A DNA stretch of 64,000 nucleotides, taken from Chitinophagales bacterium (GTDB taxonomy: Bacteria > Bacteroidota > Bacteroidia > Chitinophagales > CAIOSU01). Made by a program: the position numbers and the translations under genes. Positions 28,130-36,717 of this stretch are shown one piece after another; positions within the stretch are counted from its first letter, which is position 1, and every line of letters begins with the position of its first letter. The notes beneath the pieces are model-generated. The model saw only the letters and a list, made by a program, of their open reading frames with translations, was not told the DNA's origin and made no database searches. The stretch lies in the NCBI GenBank assembly GCA_026003335.1, contig BPHB01000002.1, forward strand, positions 793,363-857,362. The letters run 5' to 3'.

Positions 28130-29128
28130 TCAGCTAATTGTTGTTAGCGTGTTTGCCTTATCCACTTGTCTGTCAGGCTGGTCATGGTCCAGCAGCATTT
28201 TCAGCACCGCCTTTGCGGCATAGATTCTGTTTTCGGCCTGCAGCAGATGCAGCGCATGGTGCCCGTCAAGCACCTCATCGCTTAATTCCACATTTCTGCG
28301 TACGGGAAGGCAGTGCATCACTTTCGCTCTGTTTGTGATTTTCAGCTTTTCCTGTGTAAGCATCCATGCGTCATCAGAGCAAAGTATTTTACCATACTCT
28401 TTATAAGACGACCAGTTTTTGACATATACATAGTCAGCACCCCGGAGCGCCTCCTGCTGGTTGTACAGTATTTCCGCTCCACGTGTGTATGCTTCGTGTA
28501 ATTCATACCCTTCGGGATGCGTGATGACCAGCTCCACCTCCGCGCGGCACATCCATTCGGCAAAGGAATTGGCAACCGCCTGCGGCAAGGGTTTGACGTG
28601 AGGCGCCCAGGTAAGCACTACTTTGGGTTTCGTTTTCTTCTTCCACGTTTCCCGGATGGTCATCAGGTCGGCAAGACTTTGCAGCGGATGGCGGGTAGCG
28701 CTTTCCAGACTTACCACCGGCACGCCACTGTGCTCTATAAATTTTTTTAAGATTTTCTCGCTGTAATCTTCCTCCCGGTCACGCAATCCGGGGAAAGAGC
28801 GAATGCCGAGTATGTCGCAGTATTTACCCATTACCCCGGCTGCCTCTTTAACATGCTCAACGGAAGCGCCATTCATCACGGCACCGTCTTCAAATTCCAG
28901 CGCCCAGCCATCTTTGTCGGCATTGATGACGATGACCTGCATGCCGAGGTTCATGGCAGCCTTTTGCATACTCATGCGGGTGCGCAGGCTGGGGTTTAGA
29001 AACACCAGCGCCAGCGTTTTGTTTTTGCCGGCTTCCGAATATGCGGAAGGCTGCCTTTTTATCTCCAGGGCGGCCTGCGCAAGCGCCTCCGCATCCTGTA
29101 CATCATTGACAGAAGTAAAATGCTTCAT
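28130..29128 (-). CDS. argF': N-acylornithine transcarbamylase, probably succinyl-specific
   Basis: This enzyme carbamoylates an N-acylated ornithine in place of free ornithine. The 332 residues show the carbamoyl-phosphate loop NPSLRTR (residues 45-51), HPLQSLADL, WAPHVKPLPQAV, and HCLPVRRNVE, as in the Bacteroides fragilis succinylornithine enzyme and the Xanthomonas acetylornithine enzyme. As I recall the published work, the residue before EH at position 90 sets specificity: Glu gives acetyl, and Pro, Ser, Ala or Val give succinyl. Here it is Val90 (GASVEHVKEA), which points to N-succinylornithine. It overlaps argD by 4 bp. Confidence 0.9.
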   Translation of the reverse strand: MKHFTSVNDVQDAEALAQAALEIKRQPSAYSEAGKNKTLALVFLNPSLRTRMSMQKAAMNLGMQVIVINADKDGWALEFEDGAVMNGASVEHVKEAAGVMGKYCDILGIRSFPGLRDREEDYSEKILKKFIEHSGVPVVSLESATRHPLQSLADLMTIRETWKKKTKPKVVLTWAPHVKPLPQAVANSFAEWMCRAEVELVITHPEGYELHEAYTRGAEILYNQQEALRGADYVYVKNWSSYKEYGKILCSDDAWMLTQEKLKITNRAKVMHCLPVRRNVELSDEVLDGHHALHLLQAENRIYAAKAVLKMLLDHDQPDRQVDKANTLTTIS

Positions 29129-30271
29129 GACACAGCAGCAGTTTGACTTTTCAAAACCTTATCCAGTGCCGAGAGGAAAATATCCAGTTCGCTGCGGGAG
29201 ATATTCAGTGCCGGCAATATCCTGATTGTATGCTTATCGGAAGAACCTCCTGTAAATATTTTGTGTGTAAACAGCAGTTCTTTTCTCACCTGGGCACAGG
29301 GCTGTTGCAGCTCAATGCCGATCATCAGCCCCCTGCCGCGCACGTCCTTCACTTGCCGGAATGATTGCAGCGCCTGCATCAGATACTCACCCATCGCAGC
29401 GGCATGGGCGATGAGATTTTCATTTTCTATTACTTCCAGCACCGCCAGCGCTGCCGCGCAGGCCAGATGATTGCCTCCGAAAGTCGTTCCAAGCATACCC
29501 TGTCTGGGCATGATGTCAGGATGAATCAACGTTCCTGCCACGGGGAAACCATTGCCCATCCCTTTTGCCACGGTAATGATGTCGGGAAGTATGTCCGCAT
29601 ATTGATGCGCGAAAAATTTTCCGCTTCTGCCATAACCCGATTGCACCTCATCCAGTATCAGCAGGGCGCCATACTGATTACAGAGTGCCCGCACCTTTTT
29701 CAAAAATGCCGCGGAAGGCATCCTGACGCCTCCCACACCCTGAATGCCCTCTATAATCACTGCGCACACTTCGTGGTTCATGGCATTTTCCAATGCTTTT
29801 TCATCCTGCAGGGGAACAAATGTAACCAGGGCGTTTTCATTCACTGGCGCAGCAATGGATGGATCGTCCGTCACAGCTACTGCAAGGGAGGTTCTTCCGT
29901 GAAACGATTTGTCAAATGCGATGATTTTCCTTCTTCCGGTATGAAATGAAGCCAGCTTGAGCGCATTTTCGTTTGCTTCGGCTCCCTGAATTGGAAAGGA
30001 ACAAGCTGTAATCGGTATATCCGCTGAGTTGGCCCAGTTTATCGGCCAGCTGTTGTTGCAGGGGAATCTTTACGGAATTGGAATAAAACCCGATTTTGTT
30101 AAGCTGCTCTCCAATGCGCTGCAGGTAGTGCGGATGACTGTGACCGATAGAAATCACGGCATGGCCGCCATACAAATCAAGATAGCGAACATCCTGCCTG
30201 TCCCACAGGTAAGAGCCACTTGCCTTTACCGGCTCAATGTCAAATAAGGGATATACGTCAAACAGTTTCAT
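29125..30271 (-). pseudogene. argD: acylornithine aminotransferase, frameshifted
   Basis: This PLP class-III aminotransferase makes N-acylornithine from the semialdehyde. The N-terminal part (30271 to about 29986; MKLFDVYPLF..LDLYGGHAVISIGHSHP..LFLSNSG) and the C-terminal part (to 29125; LDEVQSGYGRSGKFF, then the PLP-lysine region VAKGMGNGFPVAGTL) are both intact but in different frames. After NSG the zero frame turns into nonsense and stops near 29912, while the other frame reads AEANENALKLASFHTGRRK, the expected continuation. Removing one base of the CCC at 29984-29986 restores one frame of 381 codons plus stop. All other arg genes are intact, so an assembly error is at least as likely as a real lesion. 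Confidence 0.88.
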
Positions 30272-30276
30272 ATTCG

Positions 30277-31266
30277 TCAGAAGGCTACCGCCTTTAATTT
30301 GAGTCCGCAGGTTTCCTCCAGCCCGCACATCAGATTCATGTTTTGCACCGCCTGCCCGGAGGCGCCTTTAAGCAGGTTGTCTATGATACTGATGATGAGC
30401 AGCCTGCTGCCGTGCTGCTCCAGATACAAAAAGCATTTATTCGTGTTAATCACCTGCTTGAGATCAACAGGCGTATCGCTGAGAAACACGAAGGGACTGC
30501 CGGCATAAAAATCTGCATACATCTTTCTGATTTCTGTGAAAGGCCTGTCTACTTCGGTATAAGCCGTGGCGAATATGCCGCGGGTGAAGCTGCCACGATG
30601 AGGAATGAAGTTTAGTTCTGCAGAATAGTCAGGTTGCAACTGGCGCAGGCTGTGAATGATTTCGGGGAGATGTTGATGGGTAAATGTTTTATATGCGGAC
30701 AGGTTGCTGTGGCGCCAGCTGAAATGGATAGTGGGTGACAGGGCCTGCCCGGCACCGGTAGAGCCGGTGGTGGCAGAAACATGCACGTCTGTTTTTAACA
30801 GCCGTTGTGCCGCAAGCGGCAATAACGCAAGCTGAATGCAGGTGGCGAAACAGCCGGGGTTAGCCACCTTCACAGCACTTTTTATTTTGTCTTTGTTCAA
30901 CTCCGGAAGGCCGTACACAAATCCATGCGACTGCGCAGTGGAGGAGGGCAACCGGAAATCCTGACTCAGGTCAATAAGGCGTGTGTGGGGACTGATTTTG
31001 TTTTCATCCAGAAACTGCTTTGACTCTCCATGCCCAAGGCACAGAAAAAGCACATCCACATCCTCCCGCATTGTTCCGGAAAATTGCAGATTTGTTTCTC
31101 CCCTCAGATCCGCATGCACTTCATATAGAAATTTTCCGGCATTGCTTTTACTATGCGCAAAAACTATTTCGGCATGGGGATGCAACAGCAGCAGACGGAT
31201 GAGCTCCCCTCCCGTATAGCCGGCACTGCCGGCAATGCCGACCCGTATTTTACCTGCTGTATTCAA
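30277..31266 (-). CDS. argC: N-acyl-gamma-glutamyl-phosphate reductase
   Basis: The 329-residue protein reduces the acylglutamyl phosphate made by ArgB. It has the Rossmann motif GIAGSAGYTGGELIRLL, the catalytic cysteine in NPGCFATC, and the RGSFTRGIFATAY region with HRGSFTRG near residue 227. It overlaps the end of argG by 17 bp and is followed by argD after 5 bp. Confidence 0.95.
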   Translation of the reverse strand: MNTAGKIRVGIAGSAGYTGGELIRLLLLHPHAEIVFAHSKSNAGKFLYEVHADLRGETNLQFSGTMREDVDVLFLCLGHGESKQFLDENKISPHTRLIDLSQDFRLPSSTAQSHGFVYGLPELNKDKIKSAVKVANPGCFATCIQLALLPLAAQRLLKTDVHVSATTGSTGAGQALSPTIHFSWRHSNLSAYKTFTHQHLPEIIHSLRQLQPDYSAELNFIPHRGSFTRGIFATAYTEVDRPFTEIRKMYADFYAGSPFVFLSDTPVDLKQVINTNKCFLYLEQHGSRLLIISIIDNLLKGASGQAVQNMNLMCGLEETCGLKLKAVAF

Positions 31267-32461
31267 CTTCTGATTTATTCACTGAATGGTAAATGGCTGT
31301 TTGGTTTCCGAAAATTTTGGCAAAGCCCCTGACATCGTCTCCGGTCCATGCCTGATTCATTTCTCCATAGCTGCCAAATCTGGCGGACATCAGGTCGTGC
31401 GGGGAGTCAATACCGTTGAGCGTAAAGCGATAGTGCATCAAAGTGACAAACACCTTTCCGCTCACATGCTCCTGTGTGGATTCCAGGAAGGCCTCTATGT
31501 TGCGCATCACCGGGTCCAGATAGTGCCCTTCATGCAGCCAGTTTCCATACCAGGCAGCCAGCTGGTCTTTCCAGTAAAGCTGCCACTTGGTGAGGACATG
31601 TTTTTCCAGCAGATGATGTGCCTTGATGATCAAAACAGGTGCGGGAGCCTCAAACCCTACCCGGCCTTTGATGCCGATGATGGTGTCGCCTACATGGATA
31701 TCCCGGCCAATGCCGTAAGGGGCGGCTATGGCGTGCAGGAGGCGAATAGCTTCCACCGGATTCTGAAAATGGCTGTCATTGACTCCGGTCAGCTCGCCCT
31801 TGTGAAAGGTGAGGGTTAACTCTTCTGTACCTTTTTTGGTAACAGGCGTGGGGAAGGCTTCTTCCGGCAGCGGCAGGTGAGAGGTTAAAGTTTCCTTTCC
31901 TCCGACCGAAGTACCCCAGATGCCTTTGTTGATGCTGTATTTTGCTTTTTCAAAATTCATGTCCACGCCCTGCTCTTTGAGAAAGGCAATCTCCTCTTCG
32001 CGGCTGAGTTGCATGTCGCGGATGGGCGTGATGATTTTAATATCCGGAATCAGCGTGTTGAACACCATGTCAAAGCGCACCTGGTCGTTGCCGGCACCGG
32101 TGCTGCCATGGGCGACATAATCAGCCTGCATGAGGCGGGCATAATCAGCCACTGCGACAGCCTGTGCAATGCGTTCGGCACTGACCGAAAGCGGATAGGT
32201 ATTGTTTTTCAGCACATTTCCGAAAATGAGAAAACGGATGACTTTGCGGTAGAAATTTTCTGTCTCGTCAATAACCCTGAAGGTTTTCACGCCTAGCGAC
32301 AGGGCATGGTTTTCAATCTTGCGGGTTTCCTCTGCGGTGAAGCCCCCTGTATTGACCAAAACGGCATGCACTTCCAGCCCTTTGACTTTGGCCAGATAAA
32401 TGGCGCAATAGGAGGTGTCAAGCCCCCCGCTGAAAGCAAGCACAACTTTCTGTTTACCCAT
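31250..32461 (-). CDS. argG: argininosuccinate synthase
   Basis: ArgG joins citrulline and aspartate using ATP. The 403 residues begin with the PP-loop VVLAFSGGLDTSYCAI; VAHGSTGAGNDQVRFD binds citrulline and aspartate, and IWGTSVGG follows. The length is normal. It starts 3 bp after the GNAT gene and overlaps argC at the 3' end, so it belongs to the same transcript. Confidence 0.95.
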   Translation of the reverse strand: MGKQKVVLAFSGGLDTSYCAIYLAKVKGLEVHAVLVNTGGFTAEETRKIENHALSLGVKTFRVIDETENFYRKVIRFLIFGNVLKNNTYPLSVSAERIAQAVAVADYARLMQADYVAHGSTGAGNDQVRFDMVFNTLIPDIKIITPIRDMQLSREEEIAFLKEQGVDMNFEKAKYSINKGIWGTSVGGKETLTSHLPLPEEAFPTPVTKKGTEELTLTFHKGELTGVNDSHFQNPVEAIRLLHAIAAPYGIGRDIHVGDTIIGIKGRVGFEAPAPVLIIKAHHLLEKHVLTKWQLYWKDQLAAWYGNWLHEGHYLDPVMRNIEAFLESTQEHVSGKVFVTLMHYRFTLNGIDSPHDLMSARFGSYGEMNQAWTGDDVRGFAKIFGNQTAIYHSVNKSEVEYSR

Positions 32462-32464
32462 TAC

Positions 32465-33178
32465 TCAAAAATTAAAAAATGTAAATACGGAATTGAATTC
32501 TGCTTTTTGTTTCTTCACGTCAGTGGATTTGCTTTCTTTCAGCATTAAATAAGTTTTGATGCGCATAAAGCGCTCATAGAGTTTGGAGTTTTTGGCGAAA
32601 TTCCACAGGTTGCCGTTTTTCTTTTTTTCAGCTGGATCATACAACATGGCCGTACAGAGGCAATTTTTGCGCTGTTTGCTTTCCAGAATGGGATGATTCA
32701 CACAATTGCGACAGCCCTTCCAAAAGTCTTCATCCTGCGGAAGTTCTGAATAGGTAACGGGCTCATAACCCAGTTCAGAGTTGATTTTCATAACAGCCAG
32801 GCCGGTGGTGAGGCCAAATATTTTGGCATCAGGATATTTTTTTCGTGAGAGTTCAAATATTCTTTTTTTGATTTTGCGTGCGAGTCCGTGTTTACGAAAC
32901 GGAGGAGCCACAATCAAACCAGAGTTGACCACATATTTCCCATGGCTCCAGGTTTCAATGTAGCAGAAACCGGCCCATTCGCCAGCAGTGGTTAAGGCGA
33001 TAACGGCCTTGCCTTCGCGCATCTTATTCATGATATATTCGGGAGACCGCTTTGCGATGCCTGTGCCTCTTGCTTTTGCAGAAGATTCAATTTCATCGCA
33101 AATCTGCTGTGCATATTGCACATGGCGCTCATCGGCAACTGTTATAATAAAATCATTAGAGCCGTTGAAAGATGTCAC
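32465..33178 (-). CDS. GNAT acyltransferase, candidate N-acylglutamate synthase
   Basis: The 237-residue protein has an N-terminal GNAT domain with the acyl-CoA-binding pattern IVAPPFRKHGLARKIKKRIF (R-x-x-G-x-A, about residues 90-109). A cysteine cluster follows (GCRNC and CLC, about residues 165-190), then a basic tail. It is the first gene of the arginine operon, 3 bp before argG, and no argA or argJ is seen in the window. By position it would supply N-acetyl- or N-succinylglutamate. The start is GTG at 33176-33178. The GNAT fold is clear; the substrate is inferred from context only, and the cysteine cluster is not part of a standard GNAT domain. Confidence 0.7.
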   Translation of the reverse strand: MTSFNGSNDFIITVADERHVQYAQQICDEIESSAKARGTGIAKRSPEYIMNKMREGKAVIALTTAGEWAGFCYIETWSHGKYVVNSGLIVAPPFRKHGLARKIKKRIFELSRKKYPDAKIFGLTTGLAVMKINSELGYEPVTYSELPQDEDFWKGCRNCVNHPILESKQRKNCLCTAMLYDPAEKKKNGNLWNFAKNSKLYERFMRIKTYLMLKESKSTDVKKQKAEFNSVFTFFNF

Positions 33179-33268
33179 TGGATTTGAATACTTAAAAATT
33201 AAACCATTGCAGCAATCTACTCAGGTGCTGCCCCTTCCTTAAAAAATCAATGATGTGATTTGAGAAGC

Positions 33269-33407
33269 GACCTCCACGTAGGCGGTCAGAACGTAAGCTG
33301 CTGACGCATCAGCGTCTGGAAAAGAAATTCAGCTTAAGGTTTGAGAAAACATCTCCGCCCGGAGAAGAAAACACAGGTGCGGTAAAGGAATATTTTTTTG
33401 TTACCGC
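33269..33407 (-). ncRNA. hairpin-rich leader upstream of the arginine operon
   Basis: The 353-bp gap 33179-33531 has no gene. Within it four inverted repeats are packed in 139 bp: TTACCGC/GCGGTAA (33401-33407 with 33379-33385, perfect 7 bp); CTCCG/CGGAG (33353-33364); TAAGCTG/CAGCTTA (33294-33300 with 33330-33336) enclosing GACGC-ATCA-GCGTC (33303-33316); and GACC-T-CC/GG-C-GGTC (33269-33287). Read on the minus strand they would lie in the leader of the GNAT-argG operon, ending about 90 nt before its start. A structured cis-regulatory RNA is possible; no known riboswitch class was recognised and the promoter was not located. Confidence 0.4.
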
Positions 33408-33531
33408 CTGATATCGGAAAAGCCTCCTGTTTTTTTTCATCCTCTGTTTATACAGGTTTTAATATGAAGTGTAAATTTTCAGAAAAAAATTGTTTGTCGG
33501 CAATAATCCGGGCTAAAAAATTTTACAGCGC

Positions 33532-34749
33532 TCACAGCTTAATCAGTTGCCGGGCTGTTGAATAGCCGGAGGTCGTTATTTTCAGGATATACGTACCCGG
33601 TGCCAAATGAGAGATGGGAAGCGTTACCGGACTTCCTTTGAGGGGCAGGTGAAGTACTGTTTGCCCAAGGGTAGTCAACATTTCCAACTGCGCTTCTGAC
33701 ACTCCGGTTATGTCTATGGTAAAAACCGCGTGGGAAGGGTTTGGATGAATATTTAACTTAAAATCCGGGGGTATGACCTGCCCGGCATATGTGGGGGTAA
33801 GACATTGTGTGTAGGTTTTCATGAACTCGGCCACCTGATCCAGCATCTGATTCCGCTTGGCGGTATTAGATTCCCAGGGCACGTGACCGTCACCGAGAAA
33901 GGTAAGCAGGATATTGTCTGTACCTACTTGATCGCACCAGGTCTTTATGGCTCCACTTCCGCAGAGGTCAATCAAATCCAGAAAGGAATACAACACATTA
34001 CCGCAGCCATAAGGCACCGTTTGGTCTGCATCCCCGTGGCAACTCAGCAGGGGTACATCGTTGGGTTCAATCCATTGCAGTTTATTTATGCCGCCTGCGA
34101 GATTGATTACTCCGCTCACATGCGATGGATAACCCGGATTACCGCTGTTTCCTTCAATGCCACCATTTTGCGCAATGATGGTTTTAATGTAATCGGGAAG
34201 TTCGGTGGTATCGTTCACATAAGCTACATGGAGGGCTGTTACTGCTCCTGCTGAATTGCCGCCTACAAATATCTGTTCGGGGTCAATGCGATACAGGTTA
34301 TCGGTAGCGGCATCTTTCCGGAAAAAGCGTACTGCGGCTTTCATATCGCTAACTGCCCGGAGGGCGATTTGCAATGCATTGAGTGAATCCATCAGTTCAA
34401 ACTGGGAGTTGGCAAGCCGGTAGTCTATGGAGGCCGTAACATAACCGCGTTTTGCAAGCATCGTGCACACGGCTACTGAAGTGCCTTCGTTGCGGTCGCC
34501 TGCTATGAAAGTTCCTCCGTGTGCCATGATAACCACCGGACGTTTAGGAAACGTGTCACCCACTGGCTGATAAATATCCATTTTTAAGGTGTCCCCATCA
34601 TTTGGGCGCACTGTGAAGTGGGAATATTGTACTGTAGTTTTCGTCACGTTGGGGAAAAGCTCAGAAGCATATCTGCCGTTACATTGAGCAGATACCTTAT
34701 GCAATAATCCTGACAGGATCACTACAAGGACATAATGCAGATTTCTCAT
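33532..34749 (-). CDS. secreted alpha/beta-hydrolase (esterase) with T9SS sorting domain
   Basis: The 405-residue protein has a signal peptide (ending LHKVSAQ) and a hormone-sensitive-lipase-like fold. It shows the oxyanion motif HGGTFIAGD (about residue 96), the nucleophile elbow GGNSAG (about residue 163), an acid in SCHGDADQTVPYG, and the catalytic histidine in GDGHVPWES. The C-terminus is a T9SS sorting domain (IHPNPSHAVFTID..APGTYILKITTSG). It should act on the cell surface or outside as a carboxylesterase, possibly on polysaccharide esters; the substrate is unknown. It is monocistronic as far as can be seen. Confidence 0.85.
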   Translation of the reverse strand: MRNLHYVLVVILSGLLHKVSAQCNGRYASELFPNVTKTTVQYSHFTVRPNDGDTLKMDIYQPVGDTFPKRPVVIMAHGGTFIAGDRNEGTSVAVCTMLAKRGYVTASIDYRLANSQFELMDSLNALQIALRAVSDMKAAVRFFRKDAATDNLYRIDPEQIFVGGNSAGAVTALHVAYVNDTTELPDYIKTIIAQNGGIEGNSGNPGYPSHVSGVINLAGGINKLQWIEPNDVPLLSCHGDADQTVPYGCGNVLYSFLDLIDLCGSGAIKTWCDQVGTDNILLTFLGDGHVPWESNTAKRNQMLDQVAEFMKTYTQCLTPTYAGQVIPPDFKLNIHPNPSHAVFTIDITGVSEAQLEMLTTLGQTVLHLPLKGSPVTLPISHLAPGTYILKITTSGYSTARQLIKL

Positions 34750-34787
34750 AATTATACCGTGGATTTAATACTGTAAAAGTAAAAGAT

Positions 34788-35324
34788 TTAGCGACTGCTT
34801 TCACCTTTAAAATGGTCTTCTTTCCGCTTAAAAAGGATATTAAATGTCGTCAGACTTCCGTAAATGCGGGTTATGTATTGCTGTAAGTTTACTTTTTCTT
34901 CATCATTTAACTTAGGATGAGCATTAATCTGTTGCTCCAGTACCCGCAGGCGGTCGCGTATCATTACAATTTTATGAAAAAACACTTCCAGCGGTACTTC
35001 TTTTGACTGCAGGTTGGTATCTGCCGGCTGCAAAATGAGTTTGCCTCCCATCCACCGTTCGCCCAGGGGTACAATTTCGTCAAAATCCAGAAAGCGCTTA
35101 AGCACTTCTTCCAGCGCATTTTTCACATCATCCAGGCTTAGCAGATTTTCCGGAGATCGCACCTCTTCCAATACCTCCAGTTTAGGATAACTTCTGGAGA
35201 TTTCCTTTTCACCATGATTTCTGAAGAATATGCGGTAAGATTCCAGGTCTATTCCGCAAATAACTCCTTCTCCGAAATTTTCGTGCATTACACGGGTTCC
35301 AATGCCAAGCTGGGTACTGCTCAT
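34788..35324 (-). CDS. conserved protein with a Tudor/CarD-like N-terminus
   Basis: The 178-residue cytoplasmic protein starts with GIGTRVMHENFGEGVICGID, the beta-barrel pattern seen at the C-terminus of UvrD/PcrA helicases and in CarD-like proteins that contact RNA polymerase. A mainly helical region follows (residues 60-170, with IRDRLRVLEQQINAHPKLNDEEK). No full-length family was recognised. A polymerase- or nucleic-acid-associated role is a weak inference from the first 50 residues. It lies 38 bp upstream of the esterase gene on the same strand. Confidence 0.65.
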   Translation of the reverse strand: MSSTQLGIGTRVMHENFGEGVICGIDLESYRIFFRNHGEKEISRSYPKLEVLEEVRSPENLLSLDDVKNALEEVLKRFLDFDEIVPLGERWMGGKLILQPADTNLQSKEVPLEVFFHKIVMIRDRLRVLEQQINAHPKLNDEEKVNLQQYITRIYGSLTTFNILFKRKEDHFKGESSR

Positions 35325-35575
35325 ACGTGGTATTGTCGGGTTTAGAAAGTTTTTACTTATGTCTGCACAACATTAAAAGTTTATCGGAAACAGAAAAACC
35401 TTTTAGTAGATTTTTTCTGCACACAACACGCCTTTCGGATAGCTTATCATACATACCCGGAACGTACCTGTGTAATAACCAACCTGCCCAGTGTATAACG
35501 ACAAACAGTCATGTGCCTGCCGAATGCCAAAAATATTAGTAACTTTCCCTTTAGGATCAAACGCCATACACTCCT

Positions 35576-36358
35576 ATGGATGTATTGCAAAGGAATCTGC
35601 GCTGGTTGCGCACACAGAAAAAAATGACCCAGCAGGAGTTTGCAGACTTTCTGAAAATAAAAAGATCTTCAGTAGGAGCTTATGAGGAGGGGCGGGCGCG
35701 ACCCAACCTTGAACTACAAAAAACCATAGCCGGCCTGTTTGGGCTTACGCTGGATGAATTGCTCACCCAGGATCTGCAGGCAAGAGCAAATAAAAAGATC
35801 AAGACATCAGCCGGCAAACTGTCTCCAAATGCAAGCAATACACGCATCCTCGCAATTACGGTTGATCGGCAGGGTAATGAAAATATTGAGCTGGTTTCGC
35901 AAAAGGCAGCAGCCGGTTACCTGAGCGGCTACAGCGACCCTGAGTTCGTGAGTGGGTTACCCAAATTCAGACTGCCATTCCTGCCTGCTGGCACTTATCG
36001 CGCTTTTGAAATCAGCGGAGATTCCATGCTTCCTCTTCAACCGGGGTCTGTTGTTATAGGGGAATACACAGATAATTTTGAGGAACTGAAAGACGGTTGT
36101 CCCTGCATAATACTCACCCGTGACGATGGTATTGTTTTTAAGCGATTATTCCACAGCCTGGAGGAAAGCAAACTGATCTTGCGCTCGGATAATCCATCCT
36201 ATCCGCCTCTTGAAGTGCAATATGCGGATGTGCTGGAGATATGGAAGGCCATACTCTATATTACCCGGGCCGATGCACGACAACCAGCAACTCTTGAACA
36301 GATGCTGAGTGTATTGCATGAAGTGCGCAATACCCTTTCGGGCTTGAAACCTGCCTGA
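35576..36358 (+). CDS. LexA/CI-like self-cleaving repressor
   Basis: The 260-residue protein combines an N-terminal XRE helix-turn-helix (residues 6-63; LRTQKKMTQQEFADFLKIKR is the HTH) with a C-terminal S24 peptidase domain. The Ser-Lys dyad is Ser150 in EISGDSM and Lys189 in GIVFKRLF, and an Ala-Gly pair at 113-114 (AAAGYLSG) sits where LexA-type cleavage occurs. It therefore looks able to cleave itself on RecA activation or another signal. Unlike LexA it uses an XRE domain, as phage CI-type repressors do, but no phage genes adjoin it. Such proteins occur in Bacteroidota chromosomes as general regulators. Targets are unknown. Confidence 0.8.
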   Translation: MDVLQRNLRWLRTQKKMTQQEFADFLKIKRSSVGAYEEGRARPNLELQKTIAGLFGLTLDELLTQDLQARANKKIKTSAGKLSPNASNTRILAITVDRQGNENIELVSQKAAAGYLSGYSDPEFVSGLPKFRLPFLPAGTYRAFEISGDSMLPLQPGSVVIGEYTDNFEELKDGCPCIILTRDDGIVFKRLFHSLEESKLILRSDNPSYPPLEVQYADVLEIWKAILYITRADARQPATLEQMLSVLHEVRNTLSGLKPA

Positions 36359-36426
36359 CACTACACTCCCTCTGCCGAAACATTTTTATTGCTGCACAGG
36401 TATAAAAGACTACAACGGCTTAACCC

Positions 36427-36717
36427 ATGCGCTCGGAAAAATCCCGCATTCGCAGCAAAGAAAGGCGAATGATCCGGCATTTAATAGAAGACCATCTCCG
36501 TGAGGATCAGGAACGGAGCCAACTTAAAACTCTGCTTCAGCAGATAGTTCTGTTATGCCGCCTGTTTGACAAGAAAGTAGAAATCACCTACGAAACAGAT
36601 ACACAAGAAATCAAAACCATCGTAACGCGGGTGTGGCTTACCACCAGCAAAAGCATCATTCTGAAAGAGGGATTATCTATTCCCGCACGCAACGTGAAGC
36701 AGGTAAAGGTGCTATAA
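36427..36717 (+). CDS. small conserved-looking protein of unknown function
   Basis: A 96-residue frame 68 bp after the repressor. The N-terminal half is strongly charged and helical (MRSEKSRIRSKERRMIRHLIEDHL); the C-terminal half looks like a small beta domain (KKVEITYETDTQEIKTIVTRVW, then SIPARNVKQVKVL). Its stop overlaps the end of the convergent E2 gene by 6 bp. No family was recognised; co-transcription with the repressor is possible. Confidence 0.6.
   Translation: MRSEKSRIRSKERRMIRHLIEDHLREDQERSQLKTLLQQIVLLCRLFDKKVEITYETDTQEIKTIVTRVWLTTSKSIILKEGLSIPARNVKQVKVL

Noticed and set aside
33303..33316. GACGC-ATCA-GCGTC taken alone as a terminator of the esterase gene
   Set aside because: It lies over 200 bp beyond the esterase stop and has no T run on the minus strand. 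It is kept as part of the structured leader.
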